From Dryococelus australis (taxonomy: Eukaryota; Arthropoda; Insecta; Phasmatodea; Phasmatidae), in NCBI GenBank assembly GCA_029891345.1, contig CM056995.1:218826275-218890274 (forward strand): DNA of 64,000 nucleotides. The letters are read 5' to 3'. This document shows positions 1 through 10,554 of the stretch, piece by piece. Below the pieces are notes generated by a model, which worked only from the letters and a program-made list of their open reading frames with translations, did not search any database and had not been told where the DNA came from. Each line of letters starts with the position of its first letter. Within the stretch, counting starts at the first letter, position 1. The position numbers and the translations under genes were made by a program.

Positions 1-408
1 GTAACTGATGGAGGTATCAGTATTGTTACTCGAAACGAGACTAGGGGTAATGGAATTATCGGTAATATTGAAGAGGTTATAAGGAAAACAACTACACTGA
101 CAATAAAAGAAACAGTTTCTGATGCAAATTATGTTTCCTCGTGGTTTATCGACAGTTTTGGTCCTGACATGTTGTCGAAAATGGAAGAATATAAAAAGAT
201 GACCGAAAAAATTGTAGAAATTTTTCAAGAGGTGAATAGTGATGCTACAAATAAAACAACTCTCTATTTTGATCGCATAAAAAATGAAGCAATTGTTCAA
301 AGTGTGTGTTTGGTTCTTTGGGGCACAAGTCTAGGTATGTGCATGGCACTCTTAAAATGTGCATTTAAAAAATGTGCTCGAAGGAGAAGAATGTCTTCAT
401 TTGGTTAA
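1..408 (+). CDS. C-terminal end of a membrane glycoprotein-like protein (partial)
   Basis: The frame is open from the left edge of the window and ends at TAA 406-408, giving 135 residues without interruption. The last 40 residues hold one hydrophobic segment (around VCLVLWGTSLGMCMALL) followed by a short tail rich in K and R, the layout of a type I membrane protein with a cytoplasmic tail. Several N-x-T/S sequons lie before it. I infer a viral envelope protein from this layout and from the viral genes downstream. No family is recognised, and the N-terminus lies outside the window. Confidence 0.5.
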   Translation, partial: VTDGGISIVTRNETRGNGIIGNIEEVIRKTTTLTIKETVSDANYVSSWFIDSFGPDMLSKMEEYKKMTEKIVEIFQEVNSDATNKTTLYFDRIKNEAIVQSVCLVLWGTSLGMCMALLKCAFKKCARRRRMSSFG

Positions 409-539
409 CAATCACACTTGTAGATAGTGTACTTAAAAAAACACAAATAGGTCTATATATTATTTAAAAAAAACTTATTTGCATATAAATTACAAAAAAA
501 ATACACACACATAAATAAATTACAAAAGTTTTTTTTTTT

Positions 540-1500
540 TCACATCTGTTGTTCTATATCTTTTAGATTTATACACAATGCAGTGAGCTCAAACTTAAAA
601 TACTGCACATTACTGCTGTGTAGATGACGAAAAATAGCAAATACTGTTGGGATTTCATCCTGGCATTTACATAGCTTTTCTAAACTGGCAGGATCCATGA
701 TTCAAAAATTACAATTTTGTTCTGGGGTAGCAGGAAGGGAGATCTTTGTTTTAGTTCAATCATCTGGTCGACACGTTCCATGTTTTCTTCTTCCACAGTG
801 GAAAAAGTGTATTGTATCACCTTATCTGAGATCAAGTACCACGAATTGAAACTTCCCCTACTACTATATTCGCGAACAATCTTTTTCAGTAAATTGCCAT
901 CTATCATGAAAAATACATATTTCCTTAACAGTTCGTTTCCAACAAACGGAATTTGAGAGCTTATATTTATCTCGTCGTCATTGTTCAAATTGAAGAGGTT
1001 ATTATTTGAACCAAGTAGGTTAAATATCTGAAGGTATTTTGCCAACAGTTGGATAAAGTTGGTAATTTCATCATTTTTGGAGCGATAGTTACGCGCGTTC
1101 ACCTTTATTTGATTGTTGCAATAAAACTTGAAGTAGTTGCCATCAATTTCACCCAACATTGAAACAAACTTTACTTCGGAATTATCTATGACAATGCATG
1201 GTAGACATGTTTTGTTCTCGACCCGTTGATATTTCACAGCTGGTTTCCCCTCTGGTTGCTGGTTGATTGGTGCTTGACTAAATGATTCACTGTCTTGAGC
1301 TTCTTCGTCATCGTCACAACATTCGTAATTTTTTCACTTGACTGAGTTGCGATCTTCCGCCATGAGATTAGTGAAAGTATTAGCGCTATTGTCGAGTTGA
1401 CATGGCTGTGGTTCGGGCTGCTGCTGTTGTTGTTCAGTAGTTTTACTAGGGGGTATCCATCTTGCCGAGTTTCTTCTGAGCGACTGGTAAAGTAACAACA
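540..1500 (-). pseudogene. unrecognised viral gene with a polyQ segment, broken
   Basis: A minus-strand frame starts with a basic stretch and a run of five glutamines near 1,430 and passes an internal ATG at 1361-1363. It meets an in-frame TGA at 1334-1336, then continues through an acidic stretch (ECCDDDEEAQDSE) and 185 further residues to a stop at about 680. A second frame overlaps this end and adds about 52 coherent residues to TGA 540-542, so one frameshift near 690 is likely. The full gene would be about 300 codons. No family is recognised. The coherent sequence on both sides of each break is the evidence for a decayed gene. Confidence 0.45.
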
Positions 1501-1760
1501 ATTAACTTCCTCTTTTATAGCTGCAATTTCTAAAAAAAAAAGATTTTTTTAACTTAATTAATTAATTAAATTATTTCAATAATTTTCTATTTTTATTTTT
1601 TATGCATTCATTTTAATATTTTTTGTTCTCTTTTTTACTTTTGTTTCAATATTTTTTCTAAAGCCAACGGACTATAGTTATTAGTCGCAAGTAAAATTGA
1701 ACATTCACATGAATTTTTTGCAGAGTCCTTAATTGTGTCGAAAGAGCAAGGTATTTTAAA

Positions 1761-2700
1761 TTACTTGTACAAAGAATTATCAGTATTTGGGTTTATATAC
1801 GTGTGTGCTATACTGAATGCAAATTGGGCTCCTTGTATGGTCGGGTCACTTCCAGCCCATTTCGAAACACATTTCGTACATGGAAGTTTGGGGTCGGAAT
1901 TCAAGTATAAAATTTGCGGGCCACATTCACAATTACCGGTGGAGTAATCGGGCATCACGTTTTCTGGTGCATTGAATATCATCGTAACATATTTATTTGG
2001 CATGTACTTGAACCACAATCCATTATTCAATGGAATCAATCGATTTTTTAAAGTGTCTGATTGCTCAGTACACGCGATCTGGTAATCTCCATCATCCAAC
2101 TTTTCGTCTACATCATCTATCCTAAACGTGTGGCTACCATAATGGTGTATGTTGTATTAGTCACTCTATCCACTATCGACCCATTACAACCAACAATCAG
2201 GTTGGAACCAATCCCTCCAAACAAGTACAGATAGCGTGGAAGGCAAATGTATTTGTCATCCACGTAAATGATTTTACCCAGATGGGGATTACAAGCGGCT
2301 GCTTCCAAAGTCATACAGTAGGGACCTCGATACAATATGTGATTGATGACTGTTTCGGTCGGTAAAAACTTGTATTCGAATTCACCATTGTTGTCGTTAC
2401 TAATCGAGGTGCAAGATACCGGCTCGTTTTCCTCGCCCTGGTAATGGCCGAATGGGCTTTTATTTTGTAGAAATGACTCGTCATTTTCTCCGTCATCTAC
2501 ACTCACATTCTCCTTCAACACAACGGTCAGTAGTTTTTCGAAACCAGTCAACCCATGTATGTAATTCATACCAGATTCTAGGTATTTTTGCTAGAAATTG
2601 GATCACCTGTACACCAACAATATGCAACGGAAACTTGAACAATGAATAGTACAAAAGCAAATAAAAAAATTATAAATACCGATTCATCTTTTCTTTGCAT
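1761..2700 (-). pseudogene. cysteine-rich PIF-like (PIF-2 type?) envelope protein, broken
   Basis: The start ATG is at 2698-2700. The first 25 residues contain a strong hydrophobic anchor (VFIIFLFAFVLFIVQVSVA) followed at once by CWC, the N-terminal layout of per os infectivity factors PIF-1, -2 and -3. An in-frame TAG follows near 2,590, then a frameshift leads to a 150-codon frame (2569-2117) and a 112-codon frame (2099-1761). The body is cysteine-rich, with CNPHLGKIIYVDDKYICLP, IVGCNGS and GNCECGPQ...PCTKC. Total length is about 313 codons. The family assignment is inferred from layout and cysteine pattern only, and PIF-1 or PIF-3 would also fit. Confidence 0.35.
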
Positions 2701-2789
2701 GATTTTGCAGAAAGCTTATGATTATATTATCATTTCTTCTCCAATTGCAAACATTTTTCCTTTTCAAACTAAACTTCTTTTGTCAATCA

Positions 2790-3185
2790 TATGATTTCAT
2801 CATCCTGTCATTCACAATCGTTTTTCGTTTCCTCTGCCGACATGTTGTTGCCAGTTTTGTCAATGGTTGGTAGAATCTGGCATAATACCCAATCTTTAAA
2901 ATCTTTTCCTGTCGACAATCACGATTTCATAATCAAATTATATAAGCCTATTTTGTGATGAAAACGGTTCTCAAATTTCCATGATAGCTTCGATGATGGT
3001 AAACAATTTGATTCTACGAGTTGTCTGTACTTTGTTCGTTCATATAAGGGAATGTGTCTCCGAACGGCATCGCAAGTATTCCTGTATTCCAAAATTTTTG
3101 CCACATCCTTTCCTCGAAACCACTGCTTATTATCCTTGTCTAAAAGAAACAAAAAAATTTTTATGATTGTATATGATGATGAATT
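2790..3185 (-). pseudogene. BRO-N domain protein fragment
   Basis: The minus-strand frame at 3152-2919 begins LLDKDNKQWFRGKDVAKILE, the typical opening of a BRO-N domain (W-F-x-G-K-D-V-A). It continues through GLYNLIMKS, then an in-frame stop, then a stretch matching the usual domain end (DWVLCQILPTIDKTG) down to about 2,840. BRO proteins are DNA-binding proteins common in baculoviruses and other insect viruses. No clear start codon is seen: the frame runs upstream into the foldback repeat at 3,178, which may have displaced the N-terminus. A C-terminal domain is not recognisable. Confidence 0.65.
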
Positions 3186-3405
3186 TTACGATACATGGCG
3201 AGGCACCTCGGGATTTGGATCTTCTTCATCACCACCGCTACGATCACCACCATTACCTATACCGACACAAACCATCAAAGTGAATCCTGCAGTCCATCGA
3301 GAAGAACCCACACACACACACATATATGATGGTAGTGGTGGTGATGAAGAAGATCCAAATCCCGAGGTGCCTCGCCATGTATTGTAAAATTCATCATCAT
3401 TTTCA
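3178..3405. repeat. foldback inverted repeat, about 65-base arms
   Basis: The left arm begins GATGATGAATTTTACGATAC at about 3,178 and runs to about 3,243. The right arm ends at about 3,404 and is its reverse complement with only about two mismatches. The spacer of roughly 90 bases contains a short CA microsatellite. The arms are so similar that both strands carry mirror-image open frames, which explains two opposed short ORFs here. It lies directly upstream of the BRO-N remnant and looks like an inserted foldback element. Confidence 0.8.
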
Positions 3406-3464
3406 TCTGTTGGTACAAACGTTACTATCATGTGTGGCATTATGAATAGTTGAGCTATATGAGA

Positions 3465-4039
3465 TCATTTCTCGGCTTTGAATGTTGAATTTTCTCGATT
3501 TTCCAGCTGCACAAAGATATCTCCTTTGTAGTCTGAATATATAATTTCAATATAGGCATATATTCGATGGTTGAATGCCATGATAGATCCATCTGCGAGA
3601 ACGGTCGAATGATCATCATGGTTTTCTAGCTTTTCTGTTTTACTCGATTTTTTTCTATGGAGCCGCATCTTTCAAAGATTTTTTTCTTTTTTGTTTTCAG
3701 GAACCATTTTCCTCACTGCTATAGTGGGCCTAGGTTGGAATCTTCTGGTGATGATGGTTGGGTTGTTGATGGCAACGACCCCTTATCTTTTTTTACAGGA
3801 TGTTATCATTTGTAATTAGTTTTTGATTTTTTATGGGTTTGCCAGTGACTGCAGTTGGGACTTGATCCTCTCTATCCTTTTTCTCCACAGCAGCCTCCAT
3901 AGTCGATATTGGCTCTGTCGTCTCTGATGTGGTAGCCGTCGTCTCTTTCAACACTGCAATCTTTACCATTTCCAGAAACAGGTTTCGTAAAACATTGGTC
4001 CACTTTAATGACTTTCTGTTATAGGTTATCGAGATCCAT
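3465..4039 (-). pseudogene. unrecognised viral gene, threonine/glutamate-rich middle, broken
   Basis: An ATG at 4037-4039 opens a frame with an early TAA. After a shift near 3,970 there are about 60 coherent residues with a T/E-rich stretch (KETTATTSETTEPISTMEAA), then further stops, and finally a clean 67-residue frame at 3668-3465. I treat these as one gene because they are collinear and overlap by only a few bases, but the last frame could be separate. No family is recognised. Confidence 0.35.
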
Positions 4040-4249
4040 TTTGACAGATAACTAATATTTGGAGTTTCTCATTGCATGTTTTCTTATACACAAGTATGTA
4101 TAGAAAAAAAACTTTTTCTCAACTTTTTTGTTTTCACCTTTTTTTGCCCCTTCATAGAAAGGAAGGAATGTTATCATTGTGTTTTAGGTACAATGTGTCA
4201 TAGGTGCTGGTGGTGGGAATCCCATCATGATTGGTCGTCAACTTGGTCA

Positions 4250-4561
4250 ATTCTCAATGGAGTATGGAATCGGCTGGCATCCTTTCGACAAGATGGATGT
4301 TCGGGTAAAGAAATTGGGGTTTTGTCATAAAGATGAGTGAACAAATTGTATTTTCGCTTTGTTGATTTTCAAATAGGGTGTTTACCAATTCCTCTTCGTG
4401 AAGGAGTAGATTTAAGTAGTGCTCAAATTCCCTGTTTTAGCATGAGTATGAAATCTGGGGCAGATCAGAGTAATCGTCCCTCATCTCGAAATTGGCTGTT
4501 TTATTGATGTGTAGGTAAAAAGTTTCAACATTTCGAGGTTAATTCGTTCTGTGTCATGCAT
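4250..4561 (-). pseudogene. small unrecognised viral gene, broken
   Basis: A minus-strand frame starts at ATG 4559-4561 (MHDTERINLEMLKLF). It shifts once near 4,490 and then runs about 80 residues with one TAA inside a sequence rich in E, L and N (HYLNLLLHEEELVNTLFENQ), ending near 4,255. The plus-strand frame over the same stretch looks like an antisense shadow. No family is recognised. Confidence 0.35.
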
Positions 4562-4615
4562 GTCGCTGTCAAAATGAACAAACATGATTATGGATTTTTA
4601 TATCTTGGAAAATAA

Positions 4616-5058
4616 CTATATCGAATCGAAATGACAGTGGGTGATGTAGGGTGTTAAACATCTATACAAAACACCCGAATAGTAAAACAAACTCTTGTTT
4701 AGTATCAGGGTTCGAGATGTGTGCAGAGAGAGTAGAATTTCAAAGGTTGATTCGTTAATGTAATTACACAAATAATAATGTGTTCTGTGCTAATCTGACT
4801 CGAGTTCCGCAAAATTGCAGTAGACAAACTCAACGCCCAAGTAATCATCGAAAATTGTATCCAGCGGAGAGGGGGGGGGGGGGAGTATATCGATGTATTT
4901 TGAAATTGCAATTTCACTAAAAACAAGAGGGATTCTCTTTGTACAATTTCTGACAAGTGAGCCAACAACAACGTGATTTTGTCTTCCTCGTTTTTATCGA
5001 TGCATAAATTTGTATATATACAAACATTGTCCATAAATAAGTTATTACAAAAGAACAC
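4616..5058 (-). pseudogene. unrecognised viral gene split at a poly-C (minus strand) tract
   Basis: The 117-residue frame at 5058-4705 reads well until SIYSPPPP, where the DNA has a run of 13 G on the plus strand (4871-4883). Past the run another frame reads well (DTIFDDYLGVEFVYCNFAEL), crosses one TAG and ends at the stop 4616-4618. A length change in the homopolymer is the simplest explanation of the frameshift. The whole gene would be about 147 codons. No family is recognised. Confidence 0.4.
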
Positions 5059-5193
5059 ACCTATGTAAAAAGTATTAATGATGCAGGAATGCTGTACATA
5101 AACAAATTATTGTTTGATTACATAACCATCAAACCTGCAGAGAATAAATTTAACAACTTGGTTGTGTGTTTTGGGCCTTGATACTACATTGGA

Positions 5194-5740
5194 ATGGACA
5201 ATTTCGAAGAGTGTTTAAAATTTTTGGGTGCAAAACACATTTTAAATGACTTGTATTGTGATAATCAAGTGACGGAGTTCCAGATAGTATCGGAACACTC
5301 TAATAAAGTGGCAAAATGACTCGATGTACTCTACATAACAAAAGGCATAAACATTGGCTACAAAACTAAATTCATCAACTACTTTGAACTACACCGCTGG
5401 TTTTGTCCATGGAAAAACACAAGTCCACCACTACAAAATTTGTACTTGTAGCTGCAATTAAACTTCTATCATCAATATTACATTTCAAAAAAGTTTTACC
5501 GAGAGATATTTCCGAGCTGATCATGCAAAAAATCGAACCCTACCTCATGAGCATTTGAGATCTGGGACGAAAAGAGAAACTCGCGGAAAATGTAGACATT
5601 GTGTTTGTGCTCAATCATGAGAGATCTGTTTCCCACGTGTCATCAAATATCGCCACAATGGCTTTTGAAAGCGAACAAAATTACTCTCCTTCCAAGTGCG
5701 ATTGTAGATATCGTTTTTGCCAAGATGACGCCAATCGGTA
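5194..5740 (+). pseudogene. unrecognised viral gene, broken
   Basis: Starting at ATG 5194-5196 the frame reads MDNFEECLKFLGAKHILND, has TGA near 5,318, and continues coherently to about 5,430. A second frame then carries a leucine- and lysine-rich stretch (KVLPRDISELIMQKIEPYL) with two stops to about 5,740. This makes about 180 codons if joined. No family is recognised. Confidence 0.35.
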
Positions 5741-5844
5741 ACTGCGGTAATGTTTTATAGAAAAATAATAATTTCTATAAAAAATGGATTAGTATCGAAA
5801 TAACCCATTTTTGTGTGTTGTTATTGAAATTACTGCTCCCCCAC

Positions 5845-6090
5845 TCATACATTCAACAACCAATCAAGTTGCAGTATTCCACCTCAACTCTTCCCCTTGT
5901 TTCAGTTTAGCCTATATGGCCATGAAAGCTCGAAAAAAAGACGCCAGTCTAAGGCGAGAGCTGTATGTGGAAATATCACTCCTCCTCCCAGAGCAGAAAA
6001 GGAATACAGAGATTGAAAAAAGGGAAGGGAGGGGAAGTGGAATACTGCAATGTGATTGGTTGCTGGAAGTAGATAAGGGGTTGGAGGAAT
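5845..6090. repeat. inverted-repeat element, family A copy 1
   Basis: The left arm contains CAACAACCAATCAAGTTGCA near 5,858. The right arm ends with the complementary AATGTGATTGGTTGCTG near 6,064. Inside the arms are polypyrimidine/polypurine stretches (CTTCCCC / GGGGAAG). The same arm sequence recurs in both orientations at 22,905-23,375. The element carries no obvious gene and resembles a non-autonomous foldback or MITE-like element. About 300 bases further right (6,180-6,340) hold no gene. Confidence 0.65.
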
Positions 6091-6329
6091 GTCGATCGTG
6101 AGCCCTCTTGCGAAATTTCGTGGGAAATCGAATTTTAAAGGGAGAATTTGCAGGGCTTAAACCCTCAATGTCCATTTAAACTAACCCTATTACAATGTTG
6201 GTTTGTAATGAAAGTGTTATTTGGCCAGGCTGAAGGTGGTTGGGGGGAGAGGTTAAGGGGCGTCAGATGAACTTTTTATTTATAATTAATATAAAATATT
6301 GAATTTTGGCATTATTTCAGTTTTGGGGA

Positions 6330-6600
6330 CCCAAAATTGAATTTTGGAGAGGGAACAAATCCGGCAACTCCCTTCAAAATTCAACGACATTCTCATCCAT
6401 TTATTTTTTACACAATCTAAAATTACTTTACATGAGTTTTTATATCCAATAAATTATGCTATAACTTTGCCCTTGAATCAAAATTGTTCGATTCCATTAT
6501 GGTCGACCGGTATGAAAATCCAATAGTTGAAACTTGGGGATGTTTGACAGTGGAAAAGACTGTTCAACAAACGACATTGTGAGTGACAAGCAAAAAAATG
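6330..6600 (-). pseudogene. BRO-N domain remnant (tandem copy 1)
   Basis: Read on the minus strand this stretch contains a degenerate BRO-N start (NHNGIEQF, stop, FKGKVIA) with several stops. At DNA level it matches the copies at 7,380-7,600 and 7,795-8,010, for example around CAAAATTGTTCGATTCCATT at 6,480. It appears to be a truncated duplicate of the neighbouring BRO gene. Confidence 0.55.
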
Positions 6601-6717
6601 ATGTAACTTTTTTTGATAATTATTAATTTTTAATGCTTTATTTTTTTATTTTACACAGATTACAGTTTATTCAAGACTTTTGGTGATGTGATTATGTTAC
6701 GTACAAACAATATAACA

Positions 6718-7583
6718 TTACTCTGAGTCCATGGTGTCCAAAATGTGCACAATATTATTACGGGCAGAATTCAGCATTTTTGATTCCTTCAGCCAATCTT
6801 TCACACAATTCAAAATGTTCACGCTATTTGGGATGTACCCAATCCTGTACAGTTCCCTGGCATTTGGATTTTTGTTGTTGAGCCATTTCAGAGATTTGGC
6901 GAGCGATCGACATTGGCATCGGGTGAAGGCTATTTCTCGGTTTGTTTCTTCCTGCATGTGCATGGTCAACGTGTGTAATAAACTATCAGATTTGGGTTTA
7001 ACGATTACATCTTGTCAATTTTGGTGATGCGATGAAAAAGCACCATGGCATCTTGTCTAGCTTTTTCGGCATCTCGTCTAGCTTTTTCAGAATATTGTCT
7101 GGGAAGTATCAATTCTTCATTGGTTAATATAAATGATTTCATCACCTCGAGTAAGCTGTGGTTCACATCTTTTAACGATTCATCTTTTTTAGTCATATCA
7201 ATCTTGTATTGACCATTCTTTCTCGAGGAAGGTAGCACATCTTCATAGACCCAATCAGTGAACCTTTCAGCCTCTGGTAATTTTGAATGTTTTACCAGAG
7301 TAATAGGACAGGCTCAGAGGTGAAGATGCTATGTGATTGCCAGTTGGATGGAATGTCAATGATATATTGAGATGCACCCTTTAATTTTGCCCATGTTTTT
7401 TTTCCAATTTGGTTCGATAAATTTTGAAATTGCTTTACATGGGTTATTGTACTTAAGAAACAATCCAATATCTTTACCTTTGAACCAAAATTGTTCGATT
7501 CCATTATGGTTGATCATCAGGAAAATCCAACAGTTGACATTCTCGAAATTTGATAACGAAAAAGACCACTCAACGAATGACAT
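6718..7583 (-). pseudogene. bro: BRO family DNA-binding protein, nearly full length but broken
   Basis: The start ATG is at 7581-7583, 25 bases from a TATATATA element. Residues 1-70 include GIEQFWFKGKDIGLFLKYNN, the BRO-N core. After frameshifts between 7,290 and 7,390 the end of the domain is visible (ERFTDWVYEDVLPSSRKNGQ) in the frame running into 7238-7005. A coiled-coil-like stretch follows (EKARRDAEKARQDAM) and then a C-terminal part (6969-6718) with a BRO-C-like character. The expected total is about 288 codons, ordinary for BRO proteins. Such genes often occur in multiple copies in insect DNA viruses. Confidence 0.7.
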
Positions 7584-7605
7584 TGTGAATGAAATGATGT
7601 CAGTT

Positions 7606-7620
7606 GCTTATATATAGACT
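7606..7620 (-). promoter_or_regulatory. TATA-type promoter of the BRO gene
   Basis: The minus strand reads CTATATATAAG here, about 25 bases upstream of the BRO ATG at 7,583. A similar TATATATATAAG lies near 8,021-8,034 upstream of the next BRO-N copy, so promoter and coding start were duplicated together. Confidence 0.45.
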
Positions 7621-7794
7621 AAATATAATAGTATCTAATATTTTTTGTGATTATTTTTGTTCTATAATAAATGTTAACTTTTATTAATAATAAATATAAA
7701 AATTGAATTTTAATGGGAAGAACTTTTCGTGTACACCCAAATTGAATTTTGGAAAGATCCCCTTCTTATAGTGAAGGTGTTAGTTGGAGTGAAT

Positions 7795-8010
7795 GTCAAA
7801 AATACCTTTCAAATTCGACCTCGTTCTCATCCATTTATTTTATACACTGTCTAAAATTACTTTACATGAGTTCCTTTATCCAATAAATTATGCTATAACT
7901 TTTCCCTTCGAACAAAAATTGTTCGATTCAGCATGAAAATCCAGCATTAGAAACTTTGGAAGCTTGGCAGTAGAAAATACCACTTGACCAACGATGCTGT
8001 GAGCGAAATG
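7795..8010 (-). pseudogene. BRO-N domain remnant (tandem copy 3)
   Basis: The minus strand contains IEQFLFEGKSYSIIYWI, a degenerate form of the BRO-N core, with stops on both sides. The DNA aligns with the copies at 6,330 and 7,380, including the conserved words TTACTTTACATGAGTT and CAATAAATTATGCTATAACTT. Flanking sequence around 8,100-8,260 also resembles that at 6,180-6,340 (shared GGTTAAGGGG...GTCAGATAAGCTTT-like and CCCAAATTGAATTTTG words). Confidence 0.55.
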
Positions 8011-8247
8011 ATGATCGATTACTTATATATATATTTATTATTACATAAACTATATAGTTTATGTAATAATAAATAAAAAATTGAATTTGTGTAAGAACCC
8101 TCACCCATAATCTTCCTTCAAAGTAACCTGCGATATTGTTTAATAGTGAAGGTGATAATTGGGGGTTAAGGGGAGTCAGATAAGCTTTATGTGGAAAATA
8201 TAAAAAAATCGAATTTTAAAAGGAGGGACTTTTAATGCAAACCCAAA

Positions 8248-9049
8248 TTGAATTTTGTTGCAGAGAATTTCTCCATCTTGCCACTCCAATCCATGGAAAC
8301 TTTTCATCAGTTAGCCCACGGATGTGGAGATTTGACCTGCAGCAATCCAGTCGAACTATCTCTTCTGTTGGGAACCCGCACCAAAAACTTTAAATGTAAA
8401 GTCTTTGATACATCTTATTTCAATTTCGTTGTTGTTTTTGGAAATCTTCCCATTTTGCCATTACATTATTGCGGAACCACAAATGCAATAATTTCGAATT
8501 TCTATCTGAACACACAAATCCACGAACGTGTCTCCAATAATCATAATGGCCTGCATTCCCATATATAGTTACCAGAGTCTTAAATTATGGGCATTTGTAA
8601 GTTATGCAAAGCCACATTTCGAGATAGTGATCGAATTTGCACAACTTCTTTAGCCATAGTATTTGATATGATCCCACAACAAATATTATAAACTTATTGT
8701 AATGGCTCCTTATCAATTGAAGTATTTCCCTTTCAATTTTGCCATAGGGAATTTCGCCATCTTGAAATGCCAATTGGTGAATATTTTCCTTCAGCCAATA
8801 GTTTGTCTCTTTACTTACATCATCCAATGCTTTCCACGGATATGGAGATTTGAAGAGCCGCCTTTTGGTGAAACCATCAATGTTGGTGATTGCCAGTTCC
8901 TTCAGCGCATGTTCGCCATTGTTACCACGGAAACATTGCAGATTGCAAAACATGTTGTATGTTGATACTTGAGAGTGTATCAAGTGCTGGCTCGAAAGTG
9001 CGTGATTTGGCTTGGCCGATACCATCGTATCATGACCCACCGTGGTCAT
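8248..9049 (-). pseudogene. unrecognised protein with an internal repeat, broken
   Basis: The frame at 9049-8585 is clean for 154 residues. It contains KALDDVSKETNYWLKENIHQ and LAFQDGEIPYGKIE in the middle, and its C-terminal third is aromatic-rich. Downstream, at 8,250-8,580, the minus strand holds a degraded second version of the same unit (KDFTFKVFGAGSQQ and LEWQDGEIL) with several stops. This is consistent with a tandem duplication of a domain or gene. The function is unknown. Its position beside the BRO array suggests it belongs to a multigene virus family. Confidence 0.4.
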
Positions 9050-9160
9050 GATATGTTTTTTTTAAAATACCTCTTCGGATGTCTTGCATAACTAACTGAA
9101 AAAAAAGTTTCCTTGAAAAAAAACAATGACATAATATCATTCATCATTTATTTTTCCAAC

Positions 9161-9568
9161 ATGAAATATATATATGAAAACTATTCCGATGTTGCTGTTA
9201 GTAATGCTTTGGACGATTGGGAATCATTTTGCAAGACTGAGTCAAAAGTTAACTCCATCGAATCTAGATTTTATGATAGCGACCAACAGAATACCGAATT
9301 TCTATTGGTGAAACACCGCCCAGTCAATTTTCTAAGCATGAACTTTCTACGACATTGTTTCGTCAGCATAAATAACCGCGAATGGCATCCCGGTACTCAC
9401 GAAGTTAACCAAATTTTTGTCGATTCTTCCGATGCGTATTGTGTTGTGATGGAAATTAAGGAATTTTGCAAGTTTTGCACATCGCATTACTTTAAAAATT
9501 TGTTTGAACAAGATAAAGTTTTCAATTATTTTATCAGCAACTGTGAATTAATAGTTGATTATTATTAG
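9161..9568 (+). CDS. intact unrecognised viral protein
   Basis: From ATG 9161 the frame encodes 135 residues to TAG 9566-9568 without interruption, in a region where most genes are broken. An upstream extension to 9,113 adds 16 hydrophobic residues that could be a weak signal but are probably leader sequence. The protein contains NREWHPGTHEVNQIFVD, a cluster CKFC in its second half, and no membrane segment. No family is recognised. The intactness may be chance, recent decay of neighbours, or retention. Confidence 0.5.
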   Translation: MKYIYENYSDVAVSNALDDWESFCKTESKVNSIESRFYDSDQQNTEFLLVKHRPVNFLSMNFLRHCFVSINNREWHPGTHEVNQIFVDSSDAYCVVMEIKEFCKFCTSHYFKNLFEQDKVFNYFISNCELIVDYY

Positions 9569-9822
9569 GAAACTACGTCGTTATTTTGGCCACATGTTGT
9601 CTCTTTATATTTTTCATTACACATTCGTTTTTATTTATCATAGTTTATTGTGTGTTATTTTCATTGCTGTCTCTCTTGATACTAAAAAAAAATGTTATGA
9701 TTACCAAATGCAAAAACACATAAAATTAATATTGGGTGTGAAACCATGTATATATAAGGTCTGTTCCCTCCCAGGGAGCATAACAGAATGGACACTATCG
9801 AGTTCAAAAAATTTGTTTATTC

Positions 9823-10550
9823 TCAATACCAGAAGAACTGGATGTGTAGAATCAACTCAAATAGAAACATTGACGAATACATAGAGTTGATTACAAAGTT
9901 ACTCGATTTGTTACTGTGCCCATGATATCGTTTGTACACGAATTTGTGACTGATGCCTGCTTCTTGCACGTGCCCATAATTTTCAAAATGGTAATTGTAA
10001 ATCCCAGGAACTTTCACTTTGAATAAATCTTGAACCTCGTGGCTATCGGCTAGGTAAAAGTTAAACCCCAAAACATTTTGCAACACCATCAAACCCATAT
10101 CGAATTATTTAATAGCATTTCGAATTGCTGCCTAGGGATCGAAACTGAAAACGTGGATTTGGTTTTTGGAAAGTAAAACATTTTCCCCGACGATTTCATC
10201 AGTCATTTTATCAAATAATCTTAATATATGTAGGCGTTAGTAACTTATGTTGAACTTTGGTTTAATCTCGTCAAGTTTAAAATCCATTGCTGGAAGTTAT
10301 TCTTCTAAAACTATGTATTCAGTACCATCACTGCTTTTCAAAGTTTCCGAATTTAGTGCCTGTTCTATGAAAGCTCGTAGTTCACAACCACCATTATACA
10401 ATCCAATCATTGCTTGTTCGGAAATATTTGGTGTTTTAACCAAAAGCATCCACTCATCGACTCTTGTCGAAGTTTTGTCCTGTGGGCGGCCTGGCTTTCT
10501 AGTGTACCACTCTTGTACATTTTCTAAAATATTTTGTTAGGTATACAATT
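9823..10550 (-). pseudogene. unrecognised viral gene, several in-frame stops
   Basis: One minus-strand frame runs from about 10,546 to 9,823. It includes NILENVQEWYTRKPGRPQDK, then TAA, then MTDEIVGENVLLSKNQIHVF (ATG 10,204-10,206), TAG and TAA, then a 91-residue clean end at 10098-9823. The coherent sequence around each stop indicates one gene of about 240 codons. The segment 10,143-10,206 is homologous to 11,177-11,240. Codon comparison of the two copies mildly favours the minus strand as coding, but a plus-strand reading cannot be excluded. No family is recognised. Confidence 0.4.
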
Positions 10551-10554
10551 TGGG

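Noticed and set aside
3186..3440. Opposed ORFs sharing a GTSGFGSSSSPP-type sequence
   Set aside because: They arise because the DNA is an inverted repeat, so both strands encode the same peptide. No gene is needed to explain them.
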